Positions 52,530 to 61,999 of a DNA stretch of 64,000 nucleotides are shown here, piece after piece. The stretch is from Pseudomonadales bacterium (lineage in GTDB: Bacteria; Pseudomonadota; Gammaproteobacteria; Pseudomonadales; Azotimanducaceae): assembly GCA_028281885.1 (NCBI GenBank), contig JANQJA010000009.1, positions 186,001 to 250,000 on the forward strand, given 5' to 3'. The notes under the pieces were generated by a model. It ran no database searches. It was not told the origin of the DNA and worked only from the letters and a program-made list of their open reading frames with translations. Position 1 is the first letter of the stretch, and the number at the start of each line of letters is the position of its first letter. The position numbers and the translations under genes were made by a program.

Positions 52530-53756
52530 TTGAGCTGGCATTGGTCCATTGCGACCCGGTATACGCGATCGACAGCGCAGGATCGACTGATATCGTTCAT
52601 GTCACTGATATCGATCATGGGTCTGGTGCTCGGAGTTGCCGTGCTTGTCATCGTGTTGTCGGTGATGAACGGTTTTGAGCGAGAGTTACGCCAGCGGGTT
52701 CTTGGTGTTCTGCCTCATGCGGTGGTGTACCAGGACGGGGGTTTCCCTGACTGGCGGACCCTGTCGCAGCAACTGATCGATGTCCCGGGCGTTGAAGCCA
52801 GTGCGCCAATCGCCGAGGGGGCAGGGTTGCTGGTTGCGCACGGCGAGATTGCCGGCGTTCAGTTTTATGGCATGGATCCTTTGCTGGAACGGGATGTCTC
52901 GATCCTGCACCAGTTCGTGCAGGCGGGAAGCCTCGACGCGCTCGGTTCGGGATCGTTCGCCATCGCCATCGGGCGACGTCTGGCGAGTAGTCTGGACGTC
53001 ACCGTCGGTGACACTGTGACACTGGTGTTGCCGGATGCCCAGTTGACGCTGGCCGGGCCCCTGCCGCGAACCAGGCGCCTGCAGGTGATGGCGTTGTTCG
53101 AGGCGGGCGCAGATATCGATCTTGGTCAGGTGCTCATGCATATTGATGATGCCAACAAACTGCTACGCCGGACGCGGGTAGAAGCGATTCGGTTGCGACT
53201 GACAGATCTGTTTGCTGCGCCCGAAGTCGTGCTTGGTATCACGCGACAACATGATGGACTGTACGGCTCAACCTGGATGCGTCGCTTTGGCAACCTTTAT
53301 GATGCGATCCAGTTGCAAAAGACCACGATGTTCCTGTTGCTGATGATGCTGATTGCGGTGGCCGCCTTTAATGTGGTGTCGAATCTGATCATGACTGTCG
53401 ATGAAAAGAAATCAGATATCGCCATCCTGCGAACCATGGGCGCGTCGCCGGGGGCTATTATGCTGGTGTTTGTGATTCACGGAGCCCTGATCGGGGCGCT
53501 GGGCATTGGCGCGGGCATTGTTCTGGGATCTGTGATCGCGCTGCGAATCGGTGACCTGTTCCCCTTGCTTGAGCGTATGCTCGGAACCGGCTTGATGGAG
53601 GAATACTTTATTCAGTACCTGCCGTCGCAGCTGTTGTTGTCTGATGTGTTGCTGGTCGGCGGTATCTCCCTGCTGATCTGTCTTGTGGCGACCCTCTATC
53701 CTGCCTGGCGCGCTTCAGTTGCTCACCCCGTCGAGGCGTTGCAATACGATGCCTGA
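52530..53756 (+). CDS. lolC: Lipoprotein-releasing ABC permease LolC
   Basis: 408 residues. One N-terminal membrane helix ([29 protein letters not shown]), a large periplasmic domain, then three C-terminal helices of the FtsX type ([22 protein letters not shown] onward). With LolD and LolE it extracts lipoproteins from the inner membrane and passes them to LolA. Start is TTG at 52530 behind a strong GAGGGGAGA. Overlaps lolD by 8 nt. Confidence 0.95.
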   Translation: MSWHWSIATRYTRSTAQDRLISFMSLISIMGLVLGVAVLVIVLSVMNGFERELRQRVLGVLPHAVVYQDGGFPDWRTLSQQLIDVPGVEASAPIAEGAGLLVAHGEIAGVQFYGMDPLLERDVSILHQFVQAGSLDALGSGSFAIAIGRRLASSLDVTVGDTVTLVLPDAQLTLAGPLPRTRRLQVMALFEAGADIDLGQVLMHIDDANKLLRRTRVEAIRLRLTDLFAAPEVVLGITRQHDGLYGSTWMRRFGNLYDAIQLQKTTMFLLLMMLIAVAAFNVVSNLIMTVDEKKSDIAILRTMGASPGAIMLVFVIHGALIGALGIGAGIVLGSVIALRIGDLFPLLERMLGTGLMEEYFIQYLPSQLLLSDVLLVGGISLLICLVATLYPAWRASVAHPVEALQYDA

Positions 53757-54423
53757 TGCAGTCAAGGCAGTGGGCGTGCATCGGCACTATCGTCAGGGAG
53801 ATCGCGACCTCCACATCCTGCGTGGTATTGATTTGACCGTGGCACGAGGAGAGCGGGTTGCGATTGTCGGCCTGTCGGGCAGTGGCAAGAGTACGCTGTT
53901 GCATTTGCTGGGCGGTCTCGATGCGCCGGATTCAGGCACTGTACTCATAGACGGTGTTGACCTTAGTGCGCTGGGACAGGTTGAGCTTGGTCGTCTGCGT
54001 AACGTCAAGCTCGGGTTTGTCTATCAGTTTCATCACCTGCTGCCTGAATTTTCCGCGCTTGAAAACGTCACCATGCCGCTACTGATTGCCGGGATGGGTG
54101 ACCGCGAGGCCCGGACCAGGGCGACTGCCTTGCTGGATGATGTCGGGCTTGCCGATCGCGCCGAGCATCGTCCGGGGCAGCTGTCCGGTGGTGAGCGACA
54201 GCGGGTGGCGATCGCACGTGCGCTGGTCGCCAACCCAAGTTGTGTGCTTGCCGATGAGCCAACCGGCAACCTGGACGAGGAAACGGCGGCAGAGGTCGAT
54301 CAACTGATGCTTGATCTCTCCCGGCGTCATGAGACCAGTTTTGTGATCGTGACACACAACCGTGAGTTGGCCTCAAAGATGGATCGCGTGCTGACTCTTC
54401 ACAACGGCAAGATCGAACAGTGA
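53749..54423 (+). CDS. lolD: Lipoprotein-releasing ABC ATPase LolD
   Basis: About 224 residues. Walker [11 protein letters not shown]-loop [17 protein letters not shown] (the LLPEF contact typical of LolD), signature LSGGERQR, Walker [13 protein letters not shown], and H-loop VTHN. Powers the LolCDE complex at the inner membrane. The ATG at 53749 lies inside the end of lolC; the reading from 53683 is an overlap artefact. Confidence 0.95.
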   Translation: MPDAVKAVGVHRHYRQGDRDLHILRGIDLTVARGERVAIVGLSGSGKSTLLHLLGGLDAPDSGTVLIDGVDLSALGQVELGRLRNVKLGFVYQFHHLLPEFSALENVTMPLLIAGMGDREARTRATALLDDVGLADRAEHRPGQLSGGERQRVAIARALVANPSCVLADEPTGNLDEETAAEVDQLMLDLSRRHETSFVIVTHNRELASKMDRVLTLHNGKIEQ

Positions 54424-55622
54424 AGCTCCCCGTCTGGATCGGGCTGCGCTATTCAAGATCGCGAAAGGGCAGTCGCTACCTTTCGTTTGTATCGGGGATT
54501 TCCTTTTTCGGCATGTTGCTTGGTGTGATCGCACTGACCGTCGTGGTGTCTGTCATGAACGGCTTTGATCGCGAGCTGAAGTATCGAATCCTGGGGGTAA
54601 CGCCCCACATCGTGATTGAACCGGCCGCAACCGAAAGCGCCGAGTCTTTGCTGGCAGGGATAGCGCAGGTGAATGGCTATGCTCGTTTCATTCGGCGGCA
54701 GGGTGTTGTCGTCAATGGCCACGGGAGTCGACTTGTCTCGCTGTTTGGCGTCGAGCCTGGGCGTGAAGCGGCTGTTTCGGTGTTGCCGGAACACATGGTT
54801 TCCGGAAGTCTTTCAGCCCTTGAGCCTGGCAGTCATCGTGTGATCGTCGGCCGGTCGCTGGCCATGCTGCTGGGCGTTCGATTGGGCGATGCCATGACAG
54901 TCATCGTGCCACAGCCAGGTGAACAGTCGATTCGTCCCAGATTGCTGCGCCTGACGCTGGCGGGCACGTTCGACCTTGGTTCTGAACTCGACTACCAGTT
55001 ATTCGTCCTCCATGGCGAGGATCTCGCGATGCTGCTGGGTGAGCCTTTTCGCCGTATTCGGGTTCGGCTTGACGATGTCTTTGCGGCGCCCCGGATCTCC
55101 CGTCAGCTCACCAACGCGGGCGCAGCCCGGGATGCGGTGGACTGGACCGAAGAGTTCGGTGACTTCTTCAAGGCCGTGCAGCGGGAAAAGACGATGATGT
55201 TTGTGTTGCTGACACTGATCGTTGCCATCGCTGCCTTCAATATCGTTTCCAGCCTCAGCATGATGGTCAAGGAGAAGCAGGCCGATATCGCCATCTATCG
55301 TACCCTCGGTATGACGCCGGGCGCGGTCATGGGTGTCTTTATGACCCAGGGCATCGTCGTGGGCCTGCTGGGAACGCTGCTGGGACTGGCGGTCGGCATT
55401 CCGCTCGCTTTCCTGATTCCGGACATTGTTGCAGCGGTTGAGGGCATGGTGGGCGCCCGCATGCTTGCCGGTACCTATTTCGATCGACTACCCGTCGATG
55501 TGCGCTGGCCTGACCTTGTTATTATTGCTTTGGTGTCAGTGGGTATCAGCGTGATTGCGACGCTTTATCCTGCGTATCAGGCGTCCCGTTTGCAGCCTGC
55601 TTCTGTGCTGAGGTATGAGTAG
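54420..55622 (+). CDS. lolE: Lipoprotein-releasing ABC permease LolE
   Basis: 400 residues, paralogue of LolC: N-terminal helix ([32 protein letters not shown]), periplasmic domain, and three C-terminal helices ([25 protein letters not shown] onward). The GTG start overlaps the lolD stop. The last 77 nt overlap the convergent DUF2062 gene, so one or both ends are under double coding constraint. Confidence 0.95.
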   Translation: MKLPVWIGLRYSRSRKGSRYLSFVSGISFFGMLLGVIALTVVVSVMNGFDRELKYRILGVTPHIVIEPAATESAESLLAGIAQVNGYARFIRRQGVVVNGHGSRLVSLFGVEPGREAAVSVLPEHMVSGSLSALEPGSHRVIVGRSLAMLLGVRLGDAMTVIVPQPGEQSIRPRLLRLTLAGTFDLGSELDYQLFVLHGEDLAMLLGEPFRRIRVRLDDVFAAPRISRQLTNAGAARDAVDWTEEFGDFFKAVQREKTMMFVLLTLIVAIAAFNIVSSLSMMVKEKQADIAIYRTLGMTPGAVMGVFMTQGIVVGLLGTLLGLAVGIPLAFLIPDIVAAVEGMVGARMLAGTYFDRLPVDVRWPDLVIIALVSVGISVIATLYPAYQASRLQPASVLRYE

Positions 55623-56139
55623 CCCGCGCAAGGTGCCGTCTCTGTTCCCGGCGTTCCGCCCACTCTTTGGATACTCGCCATCGCCAGGCGAGGCGCACAA
55701 GCACAAACCCCGTGCTGCCGACAGTCAAGCCGGCGATCAGGGAGCCTAGCAAGAGGGGTGCCCAGACCACGTAGAGTTGTGCTGACAGCCATTCAAAACT
55801 GGGATTGACTCGCGTGATTTCGTCGGGTTGTCCCAGAAGCCATGTGCCGAGCTTGTAGGTGGCAAAAAACATCGCCGGCATGGTGAGAGGATTACTGATC
55901 CACACGCCTGCCAGTGCAATGGGGATGTTGCAGCGAATCCACACGCACAGGATCACGGCGATGACGGTTTGACCCGGCATTGGCAGAAAACAGCAGAACA
56001 GTCCGACAAACAGCGCGAACGATACTGAGTGCCGATTCAGGTGCCAGAGATTCGGCTCGAAGATCATCTCTCCCAGGAACTGAAGCGCCTGTATCGAACG
56101 GACTTGGTCCCGGGAGGGTAGGTACTTTCGGAGGCTCAT
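55546..56139 (-). CDS. DUF2062 membrane protein
   Basis: 197 residues. Two or three membrane helices; FALFVGLFCCFLPMPGQTVIAVILCVWIRCNIPIALAGVWISNPLTMPAMF is the DUF2062 core. Function unknown; related proteins sit near lipid or envelope genes. The C-terminal tail is basic and polar. The stop lies 77 nt inside lolE on the other strand. The position between lolE and comEC is also seen in pseudomonads. Confidence 0.9.
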   Translation of the reverse strand: MSLRKYLPSRDQVRSIQALQFLGEMIFEPNLWHLNRHSVSFALFVGLFCCFLPMPGQTVIAVILCVWIRCNIPIALAGVWISNPLTMPAMFFATYKLGTWLLGQPDEITRVNPSFEWLSAQLYVVWAPLLLGSLIAGLTVGSTGFVLVRLAWRWRVSKEWAERREQRRHLARATHTSAQKQAANGTPDTQDKASQSR

Positions 56140-56168
56140 AACGAAATCGGGTGGCTGGAAGCGCCATT

Positions 56169-58502
56169 ATGCCTGCCGTGTCCATTTGGTTCGACCGGTT
56201 CCAGCAAAGGTTATTCGCCTACATGGAATCAGTTGCCCGACTGATGGTGAATGCGCTTCGGGCCGGGTCATATGCGGCCATGATGTACGTGGGTTTTGTG
56301 GTCGGCGCGCTTGGCTTCAGTCAGATGACAGCGCTGCCTTCTGGCGCGCTGATGGCGGGAGTGGGAATCCTGGCCCTGGCTTTGTTTGCCGATCGACGGG
56401 GCCGGGTGTTGGGTGCGATGGGACTTGGCTGGTTTTACGCGGCCGGCTATGGGTTGCTGGTGATCGACGATCGATTACCGGCGTCAGCGGCAGGTCACGA
56501 CCTTGAAGTTGTGGGCCAGGTCGTGTCCCTGCCTCAGCACCGAGATCGATCAACACGATTCCGGTTTCGTCCTGAAGGCGAGGCCCATGTCCACCTGCCA
56601 CGAACATTATTGCTGACGACCTACGATAAAAACTTTCGGCCGGTGGCAGGCGAACGGTGGCAGATGACGGTGCGGCTCAGTCGTCCCCGCGGGCTGGTTA
56701 ACCCGGACTTGTTTGACTACGAGGGCTGGCTCCTGGCCGAGGGAATCGGTGCGACCGGATATGTTCGACTGTCGCCGGCTCCGATCCGGGTGGCGGCAGC
56801 GGGTTCGTTCAATGGACAGGGCCTGCGCGCGTCCATCGCCGAACGAATTTCCCGGGCGCCTTTACCTGCCGCTGTGGCCGGCCTGCTGATCGCCCTGTCC
56901 ATTGGCGAGTCTGCGGCAATCGGCAGCGACAACTGGACCATCTTGTCGCGGACAGGAACCAATCACCTGTTCATTATCTCGGGATTACATGTCGGTCTGG
57001 TGGCGGGCGCTGGTTGGTGGATCGCAAGACGGGTTCTGGGGCAGGGGATCGGTGCCGCGCTGGTCGCTTTGAGTGTGAGCCTGGGCTACGGCCTCATCGC
57101 CGGGATGGGCTTGCCGGTGCAACGGGCGCTGGTGATGTCGTCTGTCTGGATTGCGGGGTTGACGCTGTCGCGGTCTGTGCCGGCGAGGTCACTGCTTGGA
57201 TTGGCCCTGGGATGCGTGACACTGGTCAATCCATTCGCCACCCTGAGTCCGGGATTCTGGCTCAGCTTTGGCGCGGTCTGCTGTCTGATGCTGGTGTTTT
57301 CGGGCTCCATTGACTGGCGGGGGCGGGTCTGGGCGCGGCTGCTGGACCTGATTCGCTCACAGTGGATTGTGTTTATCGGAACTGCGGCCATTCTGCTCGA
57401 TCTCGTCGGTCAGCTATCGCTTGTCTCCATGGCCGCGAACCTGATTGCGATCCCCTTCGTTAGCGTGTTGGTGATTCCTGCATTGCTGGTCGCGAATCTT
57501 GTGGGTGAATTGTATGAACCCGCATCGAGTGCGCTGCTGGTGATCGTCGGTCAACTGTTGCAGATCTGTTGGGCATTGCTGGAATGGCTGGCGAGTCTCG
57601 ATGCGGTGGTGTTCGCAGTATCTTTTCCGCCGATTGTTGTGTTGGCGGCAGCACTCGGTGTGGTGGTGCTCGTTGTTCCGGCGTCACCCTTGCCTCGTTG
57701 GCCTGCGTTACTGTTGTGGCTGCCGATCATGACCTTCAGGCCTGCGGACCTCACAGAAGGGCAGATGCGCATTCATGTGATGGATGTCGGACAGGGGCTG
57801 TCGGTCCTGATAGAAACCGCGGATGAAGTGTTGCTCTACGATGCGGGCCCGGGGCCCGCCCATGGATCAGGTTTTGATGCAGGAGAACAGATCGTGGTGC
57901 CGACGCTGCGTCGTCGTGGCCATTTTGGACGGATTGACACCTTTGTTGTGAGTCATCGCCATCTCGATCACGCAGGCGGCGCCCCGGCGGTGCGACGGAA
58001 CATGCTGATCAATCGCACGCTGCTGCCCGGGCGTCGATCAGATTGCACTCGGCCCCGGCAATGGGTGACAGGGAATACTCGCGTTAACGTGCAACCGATC
58101 ATTGGTAGTGGTTCCGAGAACGACAGGTCCTGCGTTGTCTGGATTGCCAGCGGCGGACATCGGGTCATGTTGCCAGGTGATATAGAACAGATGGGAGAAG
58201 CGCAGCTCACCGCGCTGGCAGTCCCTGCAGTCGATGTCCTGATCGTGCCCCATCATGGTAGTCAGACATCGTCTTCACCAGCCTTGCTGAATCTACTTGA
58301 GCCGGACATTGCCATTGTGTCCAGTCGTCGCGGCAATCGTTTTGGCCACCCCCATGACGAGGTTGTGGCGAGATACCTGCATCGGGGAATACGTTTTCTG
58401 AATACGGCGGATTCCGGTGCGGTGACAGTGACGTTGTCACCAGAAGCACCGCCACGAATTGACGAGGCCAGGTTTGATCGGCGCCGCTTCTGGTATGATT
58501 GA
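56169..58502 (+). CDS. comEC: DNA internalisation / competence protein ComEC (Rec2)
   Basis: About 777 residues. N-terminal membrane helices and a DUF4131 region, the Competence channel domain (LIALSIGESAAI, TGTNHLFIISGLHVGLVAG), and a C-terminal metallo-beta-lactamase-like domain: HVMDVGQGLSVLI, VVSHRHLDHAGG, PHHGSQTSSS and FGHPHDEV. It transports single-stranded DNA across the inner membrane in natural transformation. I chose ATG 56169 because GGAAG lies 7 nt upstream; GTG 56151 is possible. No other competence genes are nearby. Confidence 0.92.
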   Translation: MPAVSIWFDRFQQRLFAYMESVARLMVNALRAGSYAAMMYVGFVVGALGFSQMTALPSGALMAGVGILALALFADRRGRVLGAMGLGWFYAAGYGLLVIDDRLPASAAGHDLEVVGQVVSLPQHRDRSTRFRFRPEGEAHVHLPRTLLLTTYDKNFRPVAGERWQMTVRLSRPRGLVNPDLFDYEGWLLAEGIGATGYVRLSPAPIRVAAAGSFNGQGLRASIAERISRAPLPAAVAGLLIALSIGESAAIGSDNWTILSRTGTNHLFIISGLHVGLVAGAGWWIARRVLGQGIGAALVALSVSLGYGLIAGMGLPVQRALVMSSVWIAGLTLSRSVPARSLLGLALGCVTLVNPFATLSPGFWLSFGAVCCLMLVFSGSIDWRGRVWARLLDLIRSQWIVFIGTAAILLDLVGQLSLVSMAANLIAIPFVSVLVIPALLVANLVGELYEPASSALLVIVGQLLQICWALLEWLASLDAVVFAVSFPPIVVLAAALGVVVLVVPASPLPRWPALLLWLPIMTFRPADLTEGQMRIHVMDVGQGLSVLIETADEVLLYDAGPGPAHGSGFDAGEQIVVPTLRRRGHFGRIDTFVVSHRHLDHAGGAPAVRRNMLINRTLLPGRRSDCTRPRQWVTGNTRVNVQPIIGSGSENDRSCVVWIASGGHRVMLPGDIEQMGEAQLTALAVPAVDVLIVPHHGSQTSSSPALLNLLEPDIAIVSSRRGNRFGHPHDEVVARYLHRGIRFLNTADSGAVTVTLSPEAPPRIDEARFDRRRFWYD

Positions 58503-58524
58503 GCGCTTAGGTTGTTGAGGTTCT

Positions 58525-59376
58525 ATGAGTATTCTTAAGGATTTACTGGCCCAGCTTGATCTTGAACAGATCGAGGTGAATCTGTTCCGTGGCTATACGA
58601 CGTTACCGGGGCCACCGCGCGTATTCGGAGGACAGGTCATTGGTCAGGCGTTGATTGCAGCATCACGTACGGTGGAAGGGCGTCCCTGCCATTCGCTTCA
58701 CGGCTATTTTCTTCGCCCTGGCGACCCGTCGATCCCGATCGTATTCGAGGTGGATCGTATTCGTGACGGCAAAAGCTTTACCACGCGACGAGTAGTGGCG
58801 GTGCAGAAAGGTGAAGCGATTTTCAATCTGTCGGTTTCATTCCAGGTGGCGGAAGAGGGATTGTCACATCAGGTCTCCATGCCTGAAGTGCCTGGTCCTG
58901 ATGATTGCGCTGATGAGACCGAGTCCTTTCGCACTCACGAGGATGAATTGCCCGAGGGGATTCTCAATTTTATGCGGCGGGAACGGCCCATCGAGATGCG
59001 CCGGGTGGAGGATCATTCTTTCATCAACCCGAAGAAACGACCCCCGTACCAGCATTGCTGGCTGCGGGCGAAGAGCGAGGTGCCCGACGACGATTCGCTG
59101 CATCAGTGTATCCTGGCCTATGCGTCCGACATGGGTATGCTGAGCACCTGCACGCTGCCACACGGTAAATCATTTCTTTCAGGCCTGATGACGGCCAGTC
59201 TCGATCATGCCATCTGGTTCCATCGGCCGTTTCGGGTCGACGAATGGATTCTGTTTGCCCAGGATAGTCCGGCTTCCGGCGGTTCCCGCGGGTTTAATCG
59301 TGGCCTGATGTTCACCCAGGACGGAACGCTGATCGCATCCGTTGCCCAGGAAGGATTAATTCGCGAGGTAGGCTAG
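58525..59376 (+). CDS. tesB: Acyl-CoA thioesterase II
   Basis: 283 residues, a double-hotdog protein. GGQVIGQALIAA, HSLHGYFLRPGDP and TTRRVVAVQ in the first hotdog; YASDMGMLSTC (with the catalytic Asp), SLDHAIWFHRPFR and SRGFNRGLMFTQDGTLIASVAQEGLIR in the second. Cleaves long-chain acyl-CoA. Stop shares CTAG with the convergent DUF2244 gene. Confidence 0.95.
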   Translation: MSILKDLLAQLDLEQIEVNLFRGYTTLPGPPRVFGGQVIGQALIAASRTVEGRPCHSLHGYFLRPGDPSIPIVFEVDRIRDGKSFTTRRVVAVQKGEAIFNLSVSFQVAEEGLSHQVSMPEVPGPDDCADETESFRTHEDELPEGILNFMRRERPIEMRRVEDHSFINPKKRPPYQHCWLRAKSEVPDDDSLHQCILAYASDMGMLSTCTLPHGKSFLSGLMTASLDHAIWFHRPFRVDEWILFAQDSPASGGSRGFNRGLMFTQDGTLIASVAQEGLIREVG

Positions 59377-59867
59377 GCCGCGAGGCTTCGGGGTGACCCG
59401 ACAACGCGTCGCAATTGCGCAATCAACTTTAACTTGTCCCGCCGATTCAGAAACTGGCCGATTTCCAGTTCCTGGCCATGTGAACGGATCGCAACAACCT
59501 CGGGATCCCAGGGATGCCGTGGAGGTCGCACCAGAAACTGGGCCCAGATCCGATGGTAGTCCCGACGGTCACTTGGCATCCTGACTCCGCGCTCCACCTG
59601 TACCCGGTGTTCGGAAATCGTAATGACTTCCTGCCGATTGCACTGGCGGACGCAGTAGTAGATACATGCGGCCAGCACTGACATTTCAAGCAGTGAATAC
59701 GGCAACACCACCCACGCGCCCATCAACAGGAACCCGACGCCGATAGTCAGCGAGACAGCCATCAGCAGGTACAAAAATCTCAGGTTGGCCCGCCAGCTCC
59801 AGGAGGCGTTGGGCCTGAGAACAATTCGGCCGGTATGTGAACTATCGTCGATATCAGCTTCGACCAT
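59373..59867 (-). CDS. DUF2244 membrane protein
   Basis: 164 residues, two close membrane helices (FLYLLMAVSLTIGVGFLLMGAW and PYSLLEMSVLAACIYY), then a beta-rich cytoplasmic tail with RVQVERG, WAQFLVRPPRHPWDP and IGQFLNRRDKLKLIAQLR. This is the DUF2244 pattern; function unknown. Last gene of the dgkA-greB-hisC operon, 30 nt after hisC. Confidence 0.87.
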   Translation of the reverse strand: MVEADIDDSSHTGRIVLRPNASWSWRANLRFLYLLMAVSLTIGVGFLLMGAWVVLPYSLLEMSVLAACIYYCVRQCNRQEVITISEHRVQVERGVRMPSDRRDYHRIWAQFLVRPPRHPWDPEVVAIRSHGQELEIGQFLNRRDKLKLIAQLRRVVGSPRSLAA

Positions 59868-59897
59868 GGCTTAACAGACTCAGGGACTGTCGGACTA

Positions 59898-60980
59898 TTA
59901 AGCCAGTTTCTGAAGCGCGGTGACAAGCACCTCATTCTGGGCGCTGGTCCCGATGGTGATTCTGAGTTTGTCGTTAAGGCGTGGGTCGTCGAAGTACCGT
60001 ACCAGCACGCCCGACTGCTTGAGAGAGTGATAGATCTCTGGCGCGGAGGGTAGTGCCTTCGGCACGGTTGCCAGCACGAAGTTTGCCTGGCTGTCGGGCA
60101 TGCTGAAACCCAGGTTTTCCAGCTGGTCCCGCAACCGTTTTCGTTCTGTTCTCACCGTCTGCCAGGTCTGGCGCGCATAAGACTGGTCCTGGATCGCGGC
60201 CAGTGCCAGGGCCTGGCTGATGGCATCAAGATTGTAGGAATCCCGGGTCTTGGTTCGCATCGGGTCGATCAGGCTGGCGGGTCCGATACCATAGCCAAAT
60301 CGCAGTCCCGCCAGCGAATAGCCCTTGCTCATGGATCGCAGAATAATGATGTTGCTGAACTCATTGATCAGTTCCATGATGCTGTAGCCAAGGTCCGGAT
60401 CGATGAAATCGACGTAGGCCTCGTCTACCAGCAGCAAACCATTGAGCTCGGCTGCGATCCTGCGGATCTGCTCGACCGATCTTAGTCGTCCGCTGGGCGC
60501 ATGCGGGTTGACGATAAATGTCAGCTTCGCATGGTTTTGATTGGCACGTTCCGCAAAGTCTTCCGGCAGATCCCATGCGTCAGTCAGCTCAATGGACAGA
60601 ATGTCCGCATCCTGAATCTGCGCCAGAACGGGGTAGAGGGAGTAGGTTGGGTGACTCATGGCGATGGTCTCACCCGGAGCGACATAGGTCGTGATGACCA
60701 GGCGCAGCAGTTCATCTCCGCCTCGAGTAGCGATGATCTGGTCCCGATCGATGCCGTGTAGTCGGGCGGCGGCATCGCGAAACGGATTGGCATCCGGTTG
60801 CGGGTAACGTCGCAGCGAAGCCGCGTCAAAATCGGCGAGCGCGCGGGCAACTGCCGGAGAAGGCGGAAACGGATTCTCGTTGGTGTTGAGCTTTAATGTA
60901 TCCGCATCATCTGGCTGCTCCCCGGAGGTATAGCCAGCCATCTGACGGATGTTGTCGCGTTCGAACTGTCGACTTTTCAC
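59898..60980 (-). CDS. hisC: Histidinol-phosphate aminotransferase
   Basis: 360 residues, PLP class I/II. KLNTNENPFPPSPAV at the N-terminus, LLVDEAYVDF, and the PLP lysine in RSMSKGYSLAGLRFGYG; C-terminal VLVRYFDDPRLNDKLRITIGT is typical of HisC. Converts imidazole-acetol phosphate to histidinol phosphate; paralogues can act on aromatic amino acids. The ATG overlaps the greB stop (ATGA). No other histidine gene is near. Confidence 0.93.
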   Translation of the reverse strand: MKSRQFERDNIRQMAGYTSGEQPDDADTLKLNTNENPFPPSPAVARALADFDAASLRRYPQPDANPFRDAAARLHGIDRDQIIATRGGDELLRLVITTYVAPGETIAMSHPTYSLYPVLAQIQDADILSIELTDAWDLPEDFAERANQNHAKLTFIVNPHAPSGRLRSVEQIRRIAAELNGLLLVDEAYVDFIDPDLGYSIMELINEFSNIIILRSMSKGYSLAGLRFGYGIGPASLIDPMRTKTRDSYNLDAISQALALAAIQDQSYARQTWQTVRTERKRLRDQLENLGFSMPDSQANFVLATVPKALPSAPEIYHSLKQSGVLVRYFDDPRLNDKLRITIGTSAQNEVLVTALQKLA

Positions 60981-61465
60981 GGCGCGTCAAAAGGCGTGTA
61001 GCTAACATCGATAATGGAGACGGTGACGCGCCCGACCGGGCGGTCGACACTCACATCGTCACCCCGGGACTTGCCGAGCAGGGACTTTGCCATCGGTGAA
61101 TTCAGGCTGATCCAGCCGCGACCGAGATCGAACTCATCGGCACCCACGATACGAACTTCATTTTGTTCTCCATCCTCATCTTCCAGGCGAACCCAGGCGC
61201 CAAAGTACACCCGGTCCTGGTCTGCGGGTTTCCGCTCAACCACTTCCAGGTTATCCAGTCGCTTGGTGAGGTACCGGATACGTTTATCGATCTCGCGTAG
61301 CTGTTTCTTGCCATATATATAGTCAGCATTCTCGGATCGATCGCCGAGAGCTGCAGCATCAGAAACCTTCTGGGTGACCTCGGGTCGTTTTTCCCGCCAC
61401 AGGAAATTGAGTTCGTCCCGAAGGCGTCGGGCACCCTCGGGAGTAATGTATACCTTGTCAGCCAT
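60977..61465 (-). CDS. greB: Transcription elongation factor GreB
   Basis: 162 residues. N-terminal coiled coil with the acidic tip GDRSENADYIYGKKQLREIDKRIRYLTKRL, which distinguishes GreB from GreA, and a C-terminal FKBP-like domain (PMAKSLLGKSRGDDVSV). It stimulates cleavage of backtracked transcripts in RNA polymerase. Overlaps dgkA by 8 nt and hisC by 4 nt. Confidence 0.95.
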   Translation of the reverse strand: MADKVYITPEGARRLRDELNFLWREKRPEVTQKVSDAAALGDRSENADYIYGKKQLREIDKRIRYLTKRLDNLEVVERKPADQDRVYFGAWVRLEDEDGEQNEVRIVGADEFDLGRGWISLNSPMAKSLLGKSRGDDVSVDRPVGRVTVSIIDVSYTPFDAP

Positions 61466-61856
61466 AGATTCGCTGAAACAGGAAGGCGAGCCACACCATG
61501 GCGGCGACGATCAATGACAGCATCACTGCCGCTGAGCCGTAGTCCTTGGCCAGTCCTGCCATCTCATGATGGTCCGTGCCGATGCGGTCGACGGTTGCCT
61601 CCACTGCTGAATTCAGCAATTCAACGACCAGGACGAAGCCGGCGACCGCCATCAATGCGACAAAGTCCATGATGGAGCGGGACATCCAGACTGCGAGCGG
61701 CATCAATACGATGAGGACCGCGATCTCCTGGCGAAAGGCAGATTCCCGGCGTAGCGCCTCGATGAAGCCCTGCGCCGAGAAGCGAGCGGCATTGCGCAGG
61801 TGGGTCAGGCCGGTATTGGCAGACTTGTCAAAGAATGCGGGACGTTCTTCGGCCAT
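61458..61856 (-). CDS. dgkA: Diacylglycerol kinase DgkA
   Basis: 132 residues, three membrane helices. ARFSAQGFIEALRRESAFRQEI, VVELLNSAVEATVDRIG with the catalytic Glu/Asn, and KDYGSAAVMLSLIV match bacterial DgkA. Recycles diacylglycerol to phosphatidic acid. First gene of the leftward operon, divergent from clpB. Confidence 0.95.
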   Translation of the reverse strand: MAEERPAFFDKSANTGLTHLRNAARFSAQGFIEALRRESAFRQEIAVLIVLMPLAVWMSRSIMDFVALMAVAGFVLVVELLNSAVEATVDRIGTDHHEMAGLAKDYGSAAVMLSLIVAAMVWLAFLFQRIYG

Positions 61857-61936
61857 GGCACAAGGGGTCAGCTCTTGAAAGTGCGCAAGTTGCCATAGGC
61901 CTTGACGTAACGCAACCTAAAGGGGCACCGCCTGTG

Positions 61937-61964
61937 CTTGAATACCGGGTGCGTGGCCCCACTT
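61937..61964 (+). promoter_or_regulatory. Sigma-32 (heat-shock) promoter of clpB
   Basis: CTTGAAT at 61937-61943 and CCCCACTT at 61957-61964 with a 13-nt spacer match the RpoH consensus CTTGAAA-N13-15-CCCCATNT at all but two or three positions. The start codon of clpB is at 62000, giving a leader of about 30 nt. A second CTTGAAA at 61874-61880 lacks a well-spaced minus 10 box. Confidence 0.8.
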
Positions 61965-61999
61965 AGGCTCTAGCAGACATTTCAACACAGGACTCGTCG

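Noticed and set aside
61874..61900. First CTTGAAA as the clpB heat-shock minus 35 box
   Set aside because: The following CCAT lies only about 10-12 nt away, too near; the second box pair at 61937-61964 has correct spacing.
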